Assembly: GCF_026810365.1 (NCBI RefSeq)
Contig: NZ_CP113948.1
Coordinates: forward strand, 4,077,501 to 4,141,500
Source of the DNA: Flavobacterium praedii
GTDB lineage: Bacteria; Bacteroidota; Bacteroidia; Flavobacteriales; Flavobacteriaceae
Direction of reading: 5' to 3'
Length of the DNA stretch: 64,000 nt
Below the pieces are notes generated by a model. The model was given only the letters and a program-made list of their open reading frames with translations, made no database searches and was not told the DNA's origin. A program made the position numbers and the translations under genes. This document shows, in pieces, positions 51,973 to 60,243 of this stretch (position 1 is its first letter; every line of letters begins with the position of its first letter).

Positions 51973-52091
51973 GGGCTCGCGTGAGGGACAGGAGCAAGCT
52001 ACCGAAGTAGCGCGTATGGCCCGACAGCAGCTAGGAAAAAGGGCGCTGACGACAAAGGGAATAGCCCTTTTTTCTAGCTGGTGGCACGCCC
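51973..52091 (+). repeat. Structured intergenic element B
   Basis: This GC-rich element (about half G+C, against about one third around it) starts GGGCTCGCGTGAGGGACAGG. It contains a small hairpin GCTAC-CGAA-GTAGC (51998-52011). A 17-bp hairpin follows, CAGCTAGGAAAAAGGGC (52028-52044) pairing with GCCCTTTTTTCTAGCTG (52064-52080). It ends in GGCACGCCC, which can pair with the opening GGGC/GCGTG. GCGTGAGGGA and GGCCCGACAGC are box sequences I recall as recurring in other Flavobacteriia. Element A (31634-31720) shares part of the layout. Confidence 0.6.
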
Positions 52092-52203
52092 TAATTATTC
52101 GGATAGTAGGGGGTATTTTTTCTGGGAAAATAAGGGATTAGAAATATTTTTCTAAATTTTAATATAAAATCGAATTTTTTTACGTGCATTAGAATAAAAA
52201 TTT

Positions 52204-52211
52204 TATTTTTG
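52204..52211 (+). promoter_or_regulatory. -7 promoter box of the TPR gene at 52235
   Basis: TATTTTTG matches TAnnTTTG exactly, 23 bp upstream of the start codon. Confidence 0.5.
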
Positions 52212-52234
52212 CCGTTCACTAAATTAAATTTTAA

Positions 52235-53014
52235 ATGGCTACTTACAGTAAAAGAGGATATAAAACACCAAAAGAAAAGGAAGTAAAAGACGATGCAGTT
52301 GAAAATGTAACGATTGATGTAAAAGACAGTGCTACGGCTGAGGTTTTTTCAAAATTAGACGAAACAGCTTCTAAAACAGAAGACTGGGTTGCAAAGAATC
52401 AAAAAATCATAATTGGGGTTGTAAGCGCTATTACATTGGTAACTGTTGGCTATTTTGCATATCAAAAATTTATTGCAAATCCTAAAGAAGACGATGCTGC
52501 AAATGAGATGTTTGTTGCTCAATCTAATTTTGAAAAAGCAACTAATGGTGTAGCAAGTGATTCATTATACAAATTATCATTGAACGGTTCAGAAGGTAAA
52601 TTTGGATTTGTAAAAATCGCAGATCAATATTCTGGAACTGCTGCTGGGAATTTGGCTAACTATTATGCAGGTATCGCTTACTTGAATACGGGTAAATATG
52701 ATGAAGCAATTAGTTATTTAGGTAAATTTAGCTCTGATGATATGATCTTGAGTGCCTTGGCTAAAGGAGCTATTGGTGATGCTTATTCTCAAAAAAATCA
52801 ACCGAAAGAAGCTTTGGAGAATTATAGTAAAGCGGTTGAAGCTAGTAAAAATGATTTTACAACGCCACGTTTCTTGATGAAAGCCGGTAAAGTAGCTTTG
52901 GCATTAGGAAATAAAGCCGATGCTTTGAAATATTTTACAGATATTAAAGAAAATTACGAAAATGCTCCAGAAGCTGCAACAGTGGATGGATTGATTGGTT
53001 TGTCACAGGAATAA
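52235..53014 (+). CDS. Membrane-anchored tetratricopeptide-repeat protein (YfgM-like)
   Basis: The 259-aa protein has a charged cytosolic N-terminus (YSKRGYKTPKEKEVKDDAVE), one membrane helix at about residues 57-76 (KIIIGVVSAITLVTVGYFAY), and a periplasmic helical domain. The domain has TPR units AGNLANYYAGIAYLNTGKYD, LAKGAIGDAYSQKNQPKEAL and FLMKAGKVALALGNKADALK. This resembles the YfgM/ancillary SecYEG chaperone family. It precedes ribH on the same strand (101-bp gap). The upstream element and -7 box mark the start of the unit. Confidence 0.87.
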   Translation: MATYSKRGYKTPKEKEVKDDAVENVTIDVKDSATAEVFSKLDETASKTEDWVAKNQKIIIGVVSAITLVTVGYFAYQKFIANPKEDDAANEMFVAQSNFEKATNGVASDSLYKLSLNGSEGKFGFVKIADQYSGTAAGNLANYYAGIAYLNTGKYDEAISYLGKFSSDDMILSALAKGAIGDAYSQKNQPKEALENYSKAVEASKNDFTTPRFLMKAGKVALALGNKADALKYFTDIKENYENAPEAATVDGLIGLSQE

Positions 53015-53115
53015 AAAGATTTAAAATTGTTGATTTAAGAGTAGTGATTTTTGATTTCAAAACGCTATCTTTAATAGCTACAATTTAAAATTTAAAATCT
53101 GCAATCTTAAATAAT

Positions 53116-53688
53116 ATGGCTACCATAAATAAAAATTTATCTGATTACGATAAAAACACAGTCCCAAACGCGAAAGATTTTCGCTTTGGGATTGTTGTTT
53201 CAGAATGGAATGATACTATCACCGAAGGACTTTTTAAAGGAGCAATTACTGCTTTGTTGGAAAATGAAGTGCCGTCTCATCACATTATTCGTTGGAATGT
53301 TCCGGGGAGTTTTGAACTAATTTATGGTTCAAAAAAAATGTTGCAAACTCAAAATGTTGATGCTGTAATTGCTATTGGATGTGTGATTCAAGGGCAAACC
53401 AAGCATTTTGATTTTGTATGCGAAGGGGTGACTCAGGGCATTAAGGATTTGAATGTTCAAACGGATGTTCCTGTTATTTTTTGTGTATTGACAGATGATA
53501 CCATGCAACAATCGATAGACCGAAGTGGAGGTATTCACGGAAATAAAGGTACTGAAGCAGCAATTGCCGCCATAAAAATGGCCTATATTCGTCAACAAGC
53601 TTCGTTGTCTCACCAAATTGACAATCAACATTTATTGTCTCCAGGTGCTTTGCGAATCGAGAATTTGCCTTTGCAAATAGAAGAGTAA
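53116..53688 (+). CDS. ribH: 6,7-dimethyl-8-ribityllumazine synthase
   Basis: RibH condenses 5-amino-6-ribitylaminouracil with dihydroxybutanone phosphate to form the riboflavin precursor lumazine. The 190 aa include FGIVVSEWNDTITEGLFKGA (substrate-binding Trp), the loop PGSFELIYGSKKM, and IAIGCVIQGQTKHFDFV with the catalytic His. The C-terminus extends about 25 residues beyond the core and looks flexible. No FMN riboswitch was seen in the 100-bp leader, which is instead made of short AATTTAAAATTTAAAATCT-like repeats. The next gene is unrelated. Confidence 0.96.
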   Translation: MATINKNLSDYDKNTVPNAKDFRFGIVVSEWNDTITEGLFKGAITALLENEVPSHHIIRWNVPGSFELIYGSKKMLQTQNVDAVIAIGCVIQGQTKHFDFVCEGVTQGIKDLNVQTDVPVIFCVLTDDTMQQSIDRSGGIHGNKGTEAAIAAIKMAYIRQQASLSHQIDNQHLLSPGALRIENLPLQIEE

Positions 53689-53744
53689 TTATTTCAAGTA
53701 ATAAGTTAATTACTGAGCACTATTCATAAATTACTATAAAAAGA

Positions 53745-53778
53745 GCCTATACTTTTCATTGAATTGTATGGGTTTTTT
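53745..53778 (+). terminator. Weak terminator after ribH
   Basis: CCTATAC pairs with GTATGGG (one wobble) around a 14-nt loop, followed by seven T residues. Confidence 0.5.
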
Positions 53779-53827
53779 TATGTTTTTATTGTGATAAACA
53801 GAATGTACCAAAGGTTCTTTAATTGTT

Positions 53828-53835
53828 TATATTTG
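53828..53835 (+). promoter_or_regulatory. -7 promoter box of the DUF6624 gene
   Basis: TATATTTG matches TAnnTTTG exactly, 40 bp upstream of the chosen start. Confidence 0.45.
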
Positions 53836-53875
53836 AGGTTAAACATTTTAAAAATTAACGATGGTAATAAGTTGT

Positions 53876-54565
53876 ATGCAAAAATATGCATTTATTATGT
53901 TGTTGTTTGTGTATGGATTAGCTAAAGCACAAGAAACAATTAATGAAGACTTGAAAAAGGAATTGGATGGTATTTATAAAATAGACCAAATTCTTCGAGA
54001 ATATATTGATAATGAGACTTCTGATAGTCGAAAATTACAAATACTTAATGAAACAGGTTACTCGAAAGAGGATTTTGCTAATGGTAATGTGTATAAAATA
54101 TTGAAAATTCGAGATTCTATTAATCTTAACAGAATTGAGGAAATTATTGCAAAACAGGGTTATCCAGGTAAAACTTTGGTTGGCGAACCAACCAATGAAG
54201 TAGCTTGGATTGTGATTCAACACAGCAATAAAATAGCAAATTATTTTCCGGTGATTCAAGAAGCAGGAGCTAGTAATGAAATACCCTTTACGAAAGTCGC
54301 TATGATGCAAGACAGAATGCTAATGTATGAAGGGAAAGAGCAACTTTATGGGACTCAAGTTTCGGGACAATACATTCTTAACGTTACGACTGGAAAAAAG
54401 GAGTTCTGGTACTGTGTATGGCCAATTCTTAATGCAGAATCTGTAAATGATCTGAGGAAAGAAGCTGGATTTTCGACGACCATTGAAGAGTATGCCCAAA
54501 GTATGGGAGTCACATATAAAAAGTTTACACTAGAAGAAATAAAGGAATTAACTGTCAAAGATTAA
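53876..54565 (+). CDS. DUF6624 domain-containing secreted protein
   Basis: I use the ATG at 53876 (229 aa), which begins a signal peptide (YAFIMLLFVYGLAKAQE). The mature part carries the family's conserved phrases: EIIAKQGYPGKTLVGEPTNE, AWIVIQHSN, VAMMQDRMLMYEGKEQLYGT and QVSGQYI. The GYP-G-x-x-LVG and LYGTQ motifs look conserved and may form a small catalytic or binding site, but the function of DUF6624 is not known to me. It is a single gene between ribH and mutL. Confidence 0.8.
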   Translation: MQKYAFIMLLFVYGLAKAQETINEDLKKELDGIYKIDQILREYIDNETSDSRKLQILNETGYSKEDFANGNVYKILKIRDSINLNRIEEIIAKQGYPGKTLVGEPTNEVAWIVIQHSNKIANYFPVIQEAGASNEIPFTKVAMMQDRMLMYEGKEQLYGTQVSGQYILNVTTGKKEFWYCVWPILNAESVNDLRKEAGFSTTIEEYAQSMGVTYKKFTLEEIKELTVKD

Positions 54566-54731
54566 TAGCATTGTTGTTGGTTTTAAAAGGGTTAGCATTC
54601 TGTTTAAATTTGGTTTTTTTTATGAGAGGCAAAGCACTAAAACCCAATAGAAATTACTTAAATTTGTCATCTTTGATTTTAATTTTTATTTAAAATCTAA
54701 AACCTAAAATCTGAAATCTAAAATATTCTTA

Positions 54732-56624
54732 ATGTCGAGTATAATTCAATTACTTCCTGATCATGTTGCCAACCAAATTGCTGCTGGAGAAGTAGTGCAA
54801 AGACCTGCTTCAGTAGTAAAAGAACTATTGGAAAATGCAGTTGATGCAAAAGCAACCGATATTAAATTGATCATTAAAGATGCTGGGAAGTCATTGGTGC
54901 AGGTAATCGATAATGGTTCAGGAATGAATGTTACCGATGCTCGTATGTGTTTTGAGCGTCATGCTACGTCTAAGATTCGTCAAGCTGAAGATTTATTCTC
55001 CTTACATACCAAAGGGTTTCGTGGAGAAGCCTTAGCCTCTATCGCGGCGATTGCTCACATGGAAATGAAGACCAAGCAAGAGCAGGAAGAATTAGGGACT
55101 CATATTGTTATTGAAGGAAGTAAATTTATCTCTCAAGATGTGGCGGTTTTGCCAAAAGGGACATCTTTTGCCGTTAAAAATTTATTTTTCAATATTCCCG
55201 CTCGCCGTAATTTCTTGAAATCGGATACGGTGGAATACCGTCATGTGATTGATGAATTTCAACGAGTAGCTTTGGCACATCCTAAAATTCATTTTACTTT
55301 TTATCATAATGGCAGCGATATGTATAATTTGCCACCATCAAGTTTAAGACAGCGAATCGTAAATTTTTTTGGCGGAAAAACAAATGAAAAATTGGTACCT
55401 GTTGTTGAAGATACAGAAATGATGAATATACAAGGTTTTGTAAGCAAACCTGAATTTGCAAAAAAAAATAGGGGAGAGCAGTTTTTCTTTGTTAATGACC
55501 GTTTCATAAAAAGTCCTTATTTGCATCATGCGGTTATGGCTGCTTACGAAGGAATTTTAAAAGATGGTTCTCAGCCTAGTTATTACTTGTACTTAACCGT
55601 GCCGCCGAATACCATCGATATCAATATTCATCCTACAAAAACCGAAATCAAGTTTGATAACGAAAGTGCTATGTATGCTATTTTGAGAGCATCCATAAAA
55701 CACAGTTTGGGACAGTTTAATGTAGCTCCTGTTTTAGATTTTGAAAGGGATGCTAATTTAGATACTCCTTATCATTATAAAAACTTAGACGCGGAAGTGC
55801 CAACGATACAAGTGGATGGGAATTACAATCCTTTTGCCGATGATAAGCCCAATAAGCTTTTTCCAACCTATAAAAAATCAGAATCAACTGCTAGCTGGGA
55901 AAGCCTGTATGTTGATGTAAAACATGATACAGAAGTCATTTCTAGCGGTGATTCATTCGCTTCGAGTAACAATGAATTTACTTTCGAAAATAACGAATTT
56001 ACTTTTGAAAATGAAGAGGTAACTTCTTCTTTATTTAATGATGGAGAAGTGGAGCAAACGGTGCATAAAACGTATCAAATTCATAAAAAATATATTGTAT
56101 CCCCAATAAAATCAGGAATGGTTATTGTAGATCAAAGCAGAGCACATCAACGTGTTTTGTATGAACAGTTCCTTGTCAATATGACGGTACAACATGCTTC
56201 TAGTCAGCAATTATTGTTTCCTATTAATTTGTTTTATTCGGCTAGCGAAATGGAGCTTATTGGCGATTTACAACAATCATTGATAAATACTGGTTTTGTT
56301 TTTGAAGAGTCGAATTCGGACCATATTGTGATTTCGGGTATTCCTGTAAATAGTACCGAAAGCGATGTTGCAGCAGTTTTAGATCAATTGTTAAGCGATT
56401 TACATAACGGAATTCCAGAAAATAGTTTCAGCCAAAACGATACCATTGCCAAATCAATGGCAAAAAGTTTGGCAGTAAAAACAGGTACTTATTTGACCGA
56501 AAAAGAACAGGAAAATTTAGTAAACGGTCTTTTTGCCTGTAAAGATCCAAATGTTTCTCCCTTTCAAAAACCCACTTTCATCACCATGCGTGTGGAAGAC
56601 TTAGATAAAAAATTTGCATTATGA
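54732..56624 (+). CDS. mutL: DNA mismatch repair protein MutL without endonuclease motifs
   Basis: The 630 aa start with an intact GHKL ATPase: LPDHVANQIAAGEVVQRPAS, VIDNGSGM, TKGFRGEALASIA. The C-terminal dimerisation domain should carry the nuclease motif DQHAx2Ex4E; here it reads DQSRAHQRVLYE (from residue 467). The second motif, ACR, is replaced by MAKSLAVKTG, and CPHGRP reads SPFQKP (from residue 609). All metal ligands are therefore lost, so this MutL is predicted to lack nicking activity. The linker has a duplicated segment NEFTFENNEFTFENEE. It is followed by two rhomboid genes with 4-bp overlap at its end. Confidence 0.93.
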   Translation: MSSIIQLLPDHVANQIAAGEVVQRPASVVKELLENAVDAKATDIKLIIKDAGKSLVQVIDNGSGMNVTDARMCFERHATSKIRQAEDLFSLHTKGFRGEALASIAAIAHMEMKTKQEQEELGTHIVIEGSKFISQDVAVLPKGTSFAVKNLFFNIPARRNFLKSDTVEYRHVIDEFQRVALAHPKIHFTFYHNGSDMYNLPPSSLRQRIVNFFGGKTNEKLVPVVEDTEMMNIQGFVSKPEFAKKNRGEQFFFVNDRFIKSPYLHHAVMAAYEGILKDGSQPSYYLYLTVPPNTIDINIHPTKTEIKFDNESAMYAILRASIKHSLGQFNVAPVLDFERDANLDTPYHYKNLDAEVPTIQVDGNYNPFADDKPNKLFPTYKKSESTASWESLYVDVKHDTEVISSGDSFASSNNEFTFENNEFTFENEEVTSSLFNDGEVEQTVHKTYQIHKKYIVSPIKSGMVIVDQSRAHQRVLYEQFLVNMTVQHASSQQLLFPINLFYSASEMELIGDLQQSLINTGFVFEESNSDHIVISGIPVNSTESDVAAVLDQLLSDLHNGIPENSFSQNDTIAKSMAKSLAVKTGTYLTEKEQENLVNGLFACKDPNVSPFQKPTFITMRVEDLDKKFAL

Positions 56625-57379
56625 TGAATATCACACCTACAGTAAAACAGTTATTGATAATCAACGTGTTGTTTTATGTTTGCTCCATGGTTGTTGGAGA
56701 ACCTGCTTATAAATTACTTTCGATGTATTTTTTTGAAAGTCCGGATTTTCATTTTTGGCAACTTTTCACGCACATGTTTATGCATGCGCCGTTGCCGAAT
56801 ATTATGCATATCGCATTTAATATGTTTGCATTATATTCTTTTGGATCTGCTTTGGAGCATTTTTGGGGAGGTAAAAAGTTTTTGTTTTTCTATATTTCCT
56901 GTGGTTTAGGTGCTGCTTTATTGCATACTGGAGTAAATTATTATTTCTTTGAAAATGGAATTGATACTTTGGTTGCCAATGGATATCAAAAAGTGGAAAT
57001 TCTAAAAGTTTTAAGTGAGGGAAAATTTGATACCAAATGGCAGGAATTATTAACTCCTTCCGATTTTCAGTCTTTTATGGGGGCGTATTTGGGTAATGTT
57101 GTAGGGGCTTCGGGAGCTATTTATGGATTGTTGGTAGCTTTTGCTTTCATGTTTCCAAATGCAGAATTGGCATTAATGTTTATTCCAATTCCTATTAAAG
57201 CAAAATATTTTGTTCCTGGATTGTTATTAATTGATTTATATTTGGGAGTTTCAGGAGGGTCGTTGTTTGGCGGTTCGAGCGGAATTGCTCATTTCGCCCA
57301 TCTTGGAGGTGCATTGGTTGGTTTTGTGATGATGTGGTATTGGAAAAAAAATCAATTTGACAATCATCGTTGGAATTAG
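56621..57379 (+). CDS. Rhomboid family intramembrane serine protease (copy 1)
   Basis: The 252-aa protein has six or so membrane helices and cleaves transmembrane proteins in the inner membrane. Catalytic Ser is in NVVGASGAIYGLL and catalytic His in IAHFAHLGGALVGF. The oxyanion/His-Asn region reads NIMHIAFNMFALYSFG. The gene overlaps mutL by the ATGA stop-start junction, giving tight coupling. A second rhomboid gene follows 70 bp downstream. Substrate unknown. Confidence 0.92.
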   Translation: MMNITPTVKQLLIINVLFYVCSMVVGEPAYKLLSMYFFESPDFHFWQLFTHMFMHAPLPNIMHIAFNMFALYSFGSALEHFWGGKKFLFFYISCGLGAALLHTGVNYYFFENGIDTLVANGYQKVEILKVLSEGKFDTKWQELLTPSDFQSFMGAYLGNVVGASGAIYGLLVAFAFMFPNAELALMFIPIPIKAKYFVPGLLLIDLYLGVSGGSLFGGSSGIAHFAHLGGALVGFVMMWYWKKNQFDNHRWN

Positions 57380-57386
57380 CCCTTAA

Positions 57387-57445
57387 CCCCCAAAGGGGAA
57401 ATTGTTAAGAAGACTGACAACTCATAACTCATAACTCATAACTTT
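57387..57445. repeat. Short hairpin and AACTCAT heptamer repeats between the rhomboid genes
   Basis: A small hairpin CCCC-AAA-GGGG (57388-57398) is followed at 57419-57443 by three perfect AACTCAT heptamers and a fourth decaying copy, just before the second rhomboid start. The spacer is otherwise not coding. Confidence 0.7.
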
Positions 57446-57449
57446 AATT

Positions 57450-58310
57450 ATGAACATCCTAGACGATTTGAAAATGCAATATAAATTGGGTGGAATCGCA
57501 ATGAAAATGATCTATTGGAATATAGGTTGTTTTCTTGTTTCCTTGATTTTTTTCTATCAATATAAAGAAGGTGTTTTTGTCTTTCCCAATTGGATCGCCT
57601 TGTCATCAAGTCCAATCGATTTTGTGTTAAAGCCCTGGACTTTTCTAACCTATGCTTTTTTTCACAATGATTTTTGGCATTTGTTTTTTAATATGATGGT
57701 GCTGAATTTCGCCAGTTATCTGTTTCTTACTTTTTTCTCTTCCAAGCAGTATTTGGGATTGTATATTTTAAGTGCCATTTTTTCGGGTATTATCTTTGTC
57801 TTTGGTTTTAATTTGATGCATTTAAGTGGGGCTGTAATTGGAGCTTCAGCAGCAATTATGGCGATTTTGGTTGCGGTAACCACGTATAGTCCTTTGATGA
57901 ATGTTAGATTATTACTTTTAGGTAATGTAAAATTATGGCATATTACAGCAGTGATACTGATATTGGATCTGATGCAAATTCGGTTAGAAAATTCAGGCGG
58001 GCACATTTCGCATTTGGCAGGCGCTTTCTTTGGTTTTATTTATATTAAATTGCTTCAAAATGGTACCGATTTGAGTAAGTCAGTAAGTGTAGTTTTCGAT
58101 TTTTTTGTTAATCTATTTAAAAAACCAACTACACCTTTTAAGAAGGTCCATAAAAATTATAAAAAAGTAGTCGATAAACCAATTTCTAAAATAGTAATAA
58201 AAGATAAAAAGCAACAACAAATTGACGAAATTTTAGACAAAATTAGTAAGTCAGGTTATGACAGCTTGAGTAAAGAAGAAAAAGAATTCTTGTTTCAAGC
58301 CGGAAAATAA
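57450..58310 (+). CDS. Rhomboid family intramembrane serine protease (copy 2)
   Basis: The 286-aa rhomboid has six predicted membrane helices with the catalytic Ser in GAVIGASAAIMAILVAV and the catalytic His in SGGHISHLAGAFFGF. The conserved HLFFNM appears in the early helix. The basic cytosolic C-terminus (KPTTPFKKVHKNYKKVVDKP, then a helical tail) is longer than in copy 1, so the two paralogues probably differ in substrate or partner. Similar mutL-rhomboid-rhomboid order is seen in Flavobacteriia as far as I recall. Confidence 0.92.
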   Translation: MNILDDLKMQYKLGGIAMKMIYWNIGCFLVSLIFFYQYKEGVFVFPNWIALSSSPIDFVLKPWTFLTYAFFHNDFWHLFFNMMVLNFASYLFLTFFSSKQYLGLYILSAIFSGIIFVFGFNLMHLSGAVIGASAAIMAILVAVTTYSPLMNVRLLLLGNVKLWHITAVILILDLMQIRLENSGGHISHLAGAFFGFIYIKLLQNGTDLSKSVSVVFDFFVNLFKKPTTPFKKVHKNYKKVVDKPISKIVIKDKKQQQIDEILDKISKSGYDSLSKEEKEFLFQAGK

Positions 58311-58379
58311 CTTATTTTTATCTAAATATTGAAGTGTAAATCAGGAATTTTTTGATCTTGAAGTTTAAAACGCATTAAA

Positions 58380-59426
58380 ATGAAGAACCTTTCATGGTTT
58401 AATAAAGGAATGTTTTTTTTGAATTTAGTGCTTATAGTACTAACATTCATAGCTTATTTACTCCCTTTTTTGGCTCCAAAAATCTTTCCGCTTTTATCGG
58501 TTTTTACCTTGTTTATGCCTTTGTTTTTTTTAACAAATGGATTGTTTTTTGTCTATTGGGCGATGCAATTCAAAAAACGCATGATTTTATCGGGTATTGT
58601 TCTTTTGGTTGGTATTACTTTTTTTAATAAGTTCTATAAGTTCTCTGCTAAAGAATTTCAAGAAAGTGATAAAGATTTCACGGTTATGAGTTATAATGTG
58701 AGATTGTTTAATGTTTTTAAATGGTTGGATCGTGATGATATTCCAGATGTAATACTAGAATTTATCAACTCAGAAAACCCAGATATACTGTGTATTCAAG
58801 AGTTTTCCAATTCAGCAAATATTGATTTAAAGGTATATCCTTATAAATATGTTTTGATGGAAGGAAAGCAAATTAAAACAGGTCAAGCCATATTTTCAAA
58901 ATTTCCAATTATTGATCAAGGGAATATTGTTTTTCCTAATTCGAACAATAACGTGGTTTTTGCTGATATAAAGAAAGGAAAAGATATTATTCGAGTGTAT
59001 AACATGCATTTGCAGTCTATAAAAATTTCTCCAGATGTTAATGAAATTTCAGAAAATATAGATGTGATTGATCAACAAAAATCCAAGTTCCTTTTTATTC
59101 GGATTAGTAAAGCATTTAAACAGCAACAAGAACAAGCTGCTATTTTTAAGGAACATGAGAAAGATTGCAAATATCCTATTATCATCTGTGGTGATATGAA
59201 TAACAGCGCTTTTTCCTATGTGTATCGAAATATAAAAGGAAAATTGAAAGATAGTTTTGAAGAAGCAGGAGAAGGATTTGGTGCTACTTATAAATTTAAG
59301 TACTACCCAGCTCGAATTGATTATATTTTTGCCGATGAAACTATGGATGTTAAAAAATTTGAAAGCTTTCCAGATTTTCAAAATTCAGATCATTTTCCTA
59401 TTATGGCAAAACTTTCTATGAAATAG
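58380..59426 (+). CDS. Endonuclease/exonuclease/phosphatase family protein, membrane-anchored
   Basis: The 348-aa protein has three N-terminal membrane helices (about residues 10-85). A cytosolic or periplasmic EEP-fold domain follows. Active-site residues lie in FTVMSYNVRLFN, PDILCIQEFSNSAN (Glu, metal), CGDMNNSAFSYV (Asp, Asn) and QNSDHFPIMAKL (catalytic Asp-His). The fold covers nucleases, lipid phosphatases and sphingomyelinases, so the substrate is unclear; the membrane anchor favours a lipid or envelope target. It follows the second rhomboid by 69 bp and ends at a strong terminator. Confidence 0.9.
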   Translation: MKNLSWFNKGMFFLNLVLIVLTFIAYLLPFLAPKIFPLLSVFTLFMPLFFLTNGLFFVYWAMQFKKRMILSGIVLLVGITFFNKFYKFSAKEFQESDKDFTVMSYNVRLFNVFKWLDRDDIPDVILEFINSENPDILCIQEFSNSANIDLKVYPYKYVLMEGKQIKTGQAIFSKFPIIDQGNIVFPNSNNNVVFADIKKGKDIIRVYNMHLQSIKISPDVNEISENIDVIDQQKSKFLFIRISKAFKQQQEQAAIFKEHEKDCKYPIIICGDMNNSAFSYVYRNIKGKLKDSFEEAGEGFGATYKFKYYPARIDYIFADETMDVKKFESFPDFQNSDHFPIMAKLSMK

Positions 59427-59455
59427 ATTTTTTTTTTACAGTCATTAAAAATAAA

Positions 59456-59513
59456 AAAAACTTTAAAAAAATAAGATTCAATAGTGTATAAATCTTATTT
59501 TTTTAAAGTTTTT
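59456..59513. terminator. Bidirectional terminator between EEP protein and WbqC
   Basis: A perfect 23-bp stem (59456-59478 with 59491-59513) around a 12-nt loop, rich in A/T with an ATAAGATT core, lies between convergent genes. Confidence 0.85.
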
Positions 59514-59533
59514 CAAAGTTTTTTAATCCTGAT

Positions 59534-60157
59534 TTATCGAATAAGTACTTGATTTTTTAAATAGTCCATTGCATATCTTCCTTCATTAAATAATAAGTCA
59601 AGAACACTTAGATTATTCAAAAAGCCGAATTTATCATCGAAAACCTGTGTGTATTTTTCAAATACGGAAGGATCTTTTTTACCGTTTACCAAATAGCGAA
59701 AATCATTTATTTCTGATTTGTCTATTTCATGAAAATATTCTGTTGTGGTATCAAACTCTAATTTCATACGTAGACATTTGCATACAATATCAAAAGCTTC
59801 GAGATTAAGATCCATTAAAAAATTATATTTTTTTTGAAAAATAGGCATTAAATCATCTTCAAAATATTCAAAGAATGGGGAGCTTCTGTAAGCAGCTTCT
59901 AATGATTTGAAATGCTGTTTTTGCCAATCAAACTCCGATTCTATTTTAATTTCTTTTGTTTTCTGATGTGCTAAATTCGAATGTTTTATTGGGATGTTTA
60001 ATAACTGAATCCCATTTGGGCTGTAAATATAGGTTCTGTTGCGATTGGTTTGTTTCTGAAAATTATCCTCTATTTCAAACGTAACAGTGTCAGATTGTGC
60101 TATAGCAACAAAATGACTTATGGATGGGAAATAGGACGGATGAAGTAACGTTTTCAT
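59534..60157 (-). CDS. WbqC family protein
   Basis: The 207-aa protein matches the WbqC family: LHPSYFPSISHFVAIAQSDT, FQKQTNRNRTYIYSPNGIQL, LNIPIKHSN and FKSLEAAYRSSPFFEYFED. The family is linked to O-antigen or glycan loci and resembles a GNAT-fusion-partner fold, but its reaction is unknown. The conserved FQKQTNRNR and SPFFEYF blocks are present. It is the last gene of the parB-DUF5683-dapB-lepB-WbqC run on this strand, a conserved order in Bacteroidota. Confidence 0.9.
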   Translation of the reverse strand: MKTLLHPSYFPSISHFVAIAQSDTVTFEIEDNFQKQTNRNRTYIYSPNGIQLLNIPIKHSNLAHQKTKEIKIESEFDWQKQHFKSLEAAYRSSPFFEYFEDDLMPIFQKKYNFLMDLNLEAFDIVCKCLRMKLEFDTTTEYFHEIDKSEINDFRYLVNGKKDPSVFEKYTQVFDDKFGFLNNLSVLDLLFNEGRYAMDYLKNQVLIR

Positions 60158-60243
60158 ATTCTAAAGGTATAAATAAAAAAGTCATAAAGCCATTTTATTG
60201 ACAGTATGACTTTTAAATTCTTAATTGTTATCCAGAAAATTTT

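Larger units (their letters stand above)
51845..52234. other. Intergenic region between recF and a TPR gene
   Basis: The 390 bp between divergent genes contain the structured element at 51973-52091 and a plus-strand -7 box TATTTTTG at 52204-52211. An 82-codon open frame across the element (51893-52141) is not considered coding. Confidence 0.6.

Noticed and set aside
51893..52141. 82-codon open reading frame upstream of the TPR gene
   Set aside because: It runs across structured element B, whose hairpins and GC-rich boxes explain the open frame. Codon choice is unlike neighbours and no start signal is present.
53015..53115. FMN riboswitch before ribH
   Set aside because: The 101-bp spacer is made of short AT-rich repeats and lacks the conserved RFN element.
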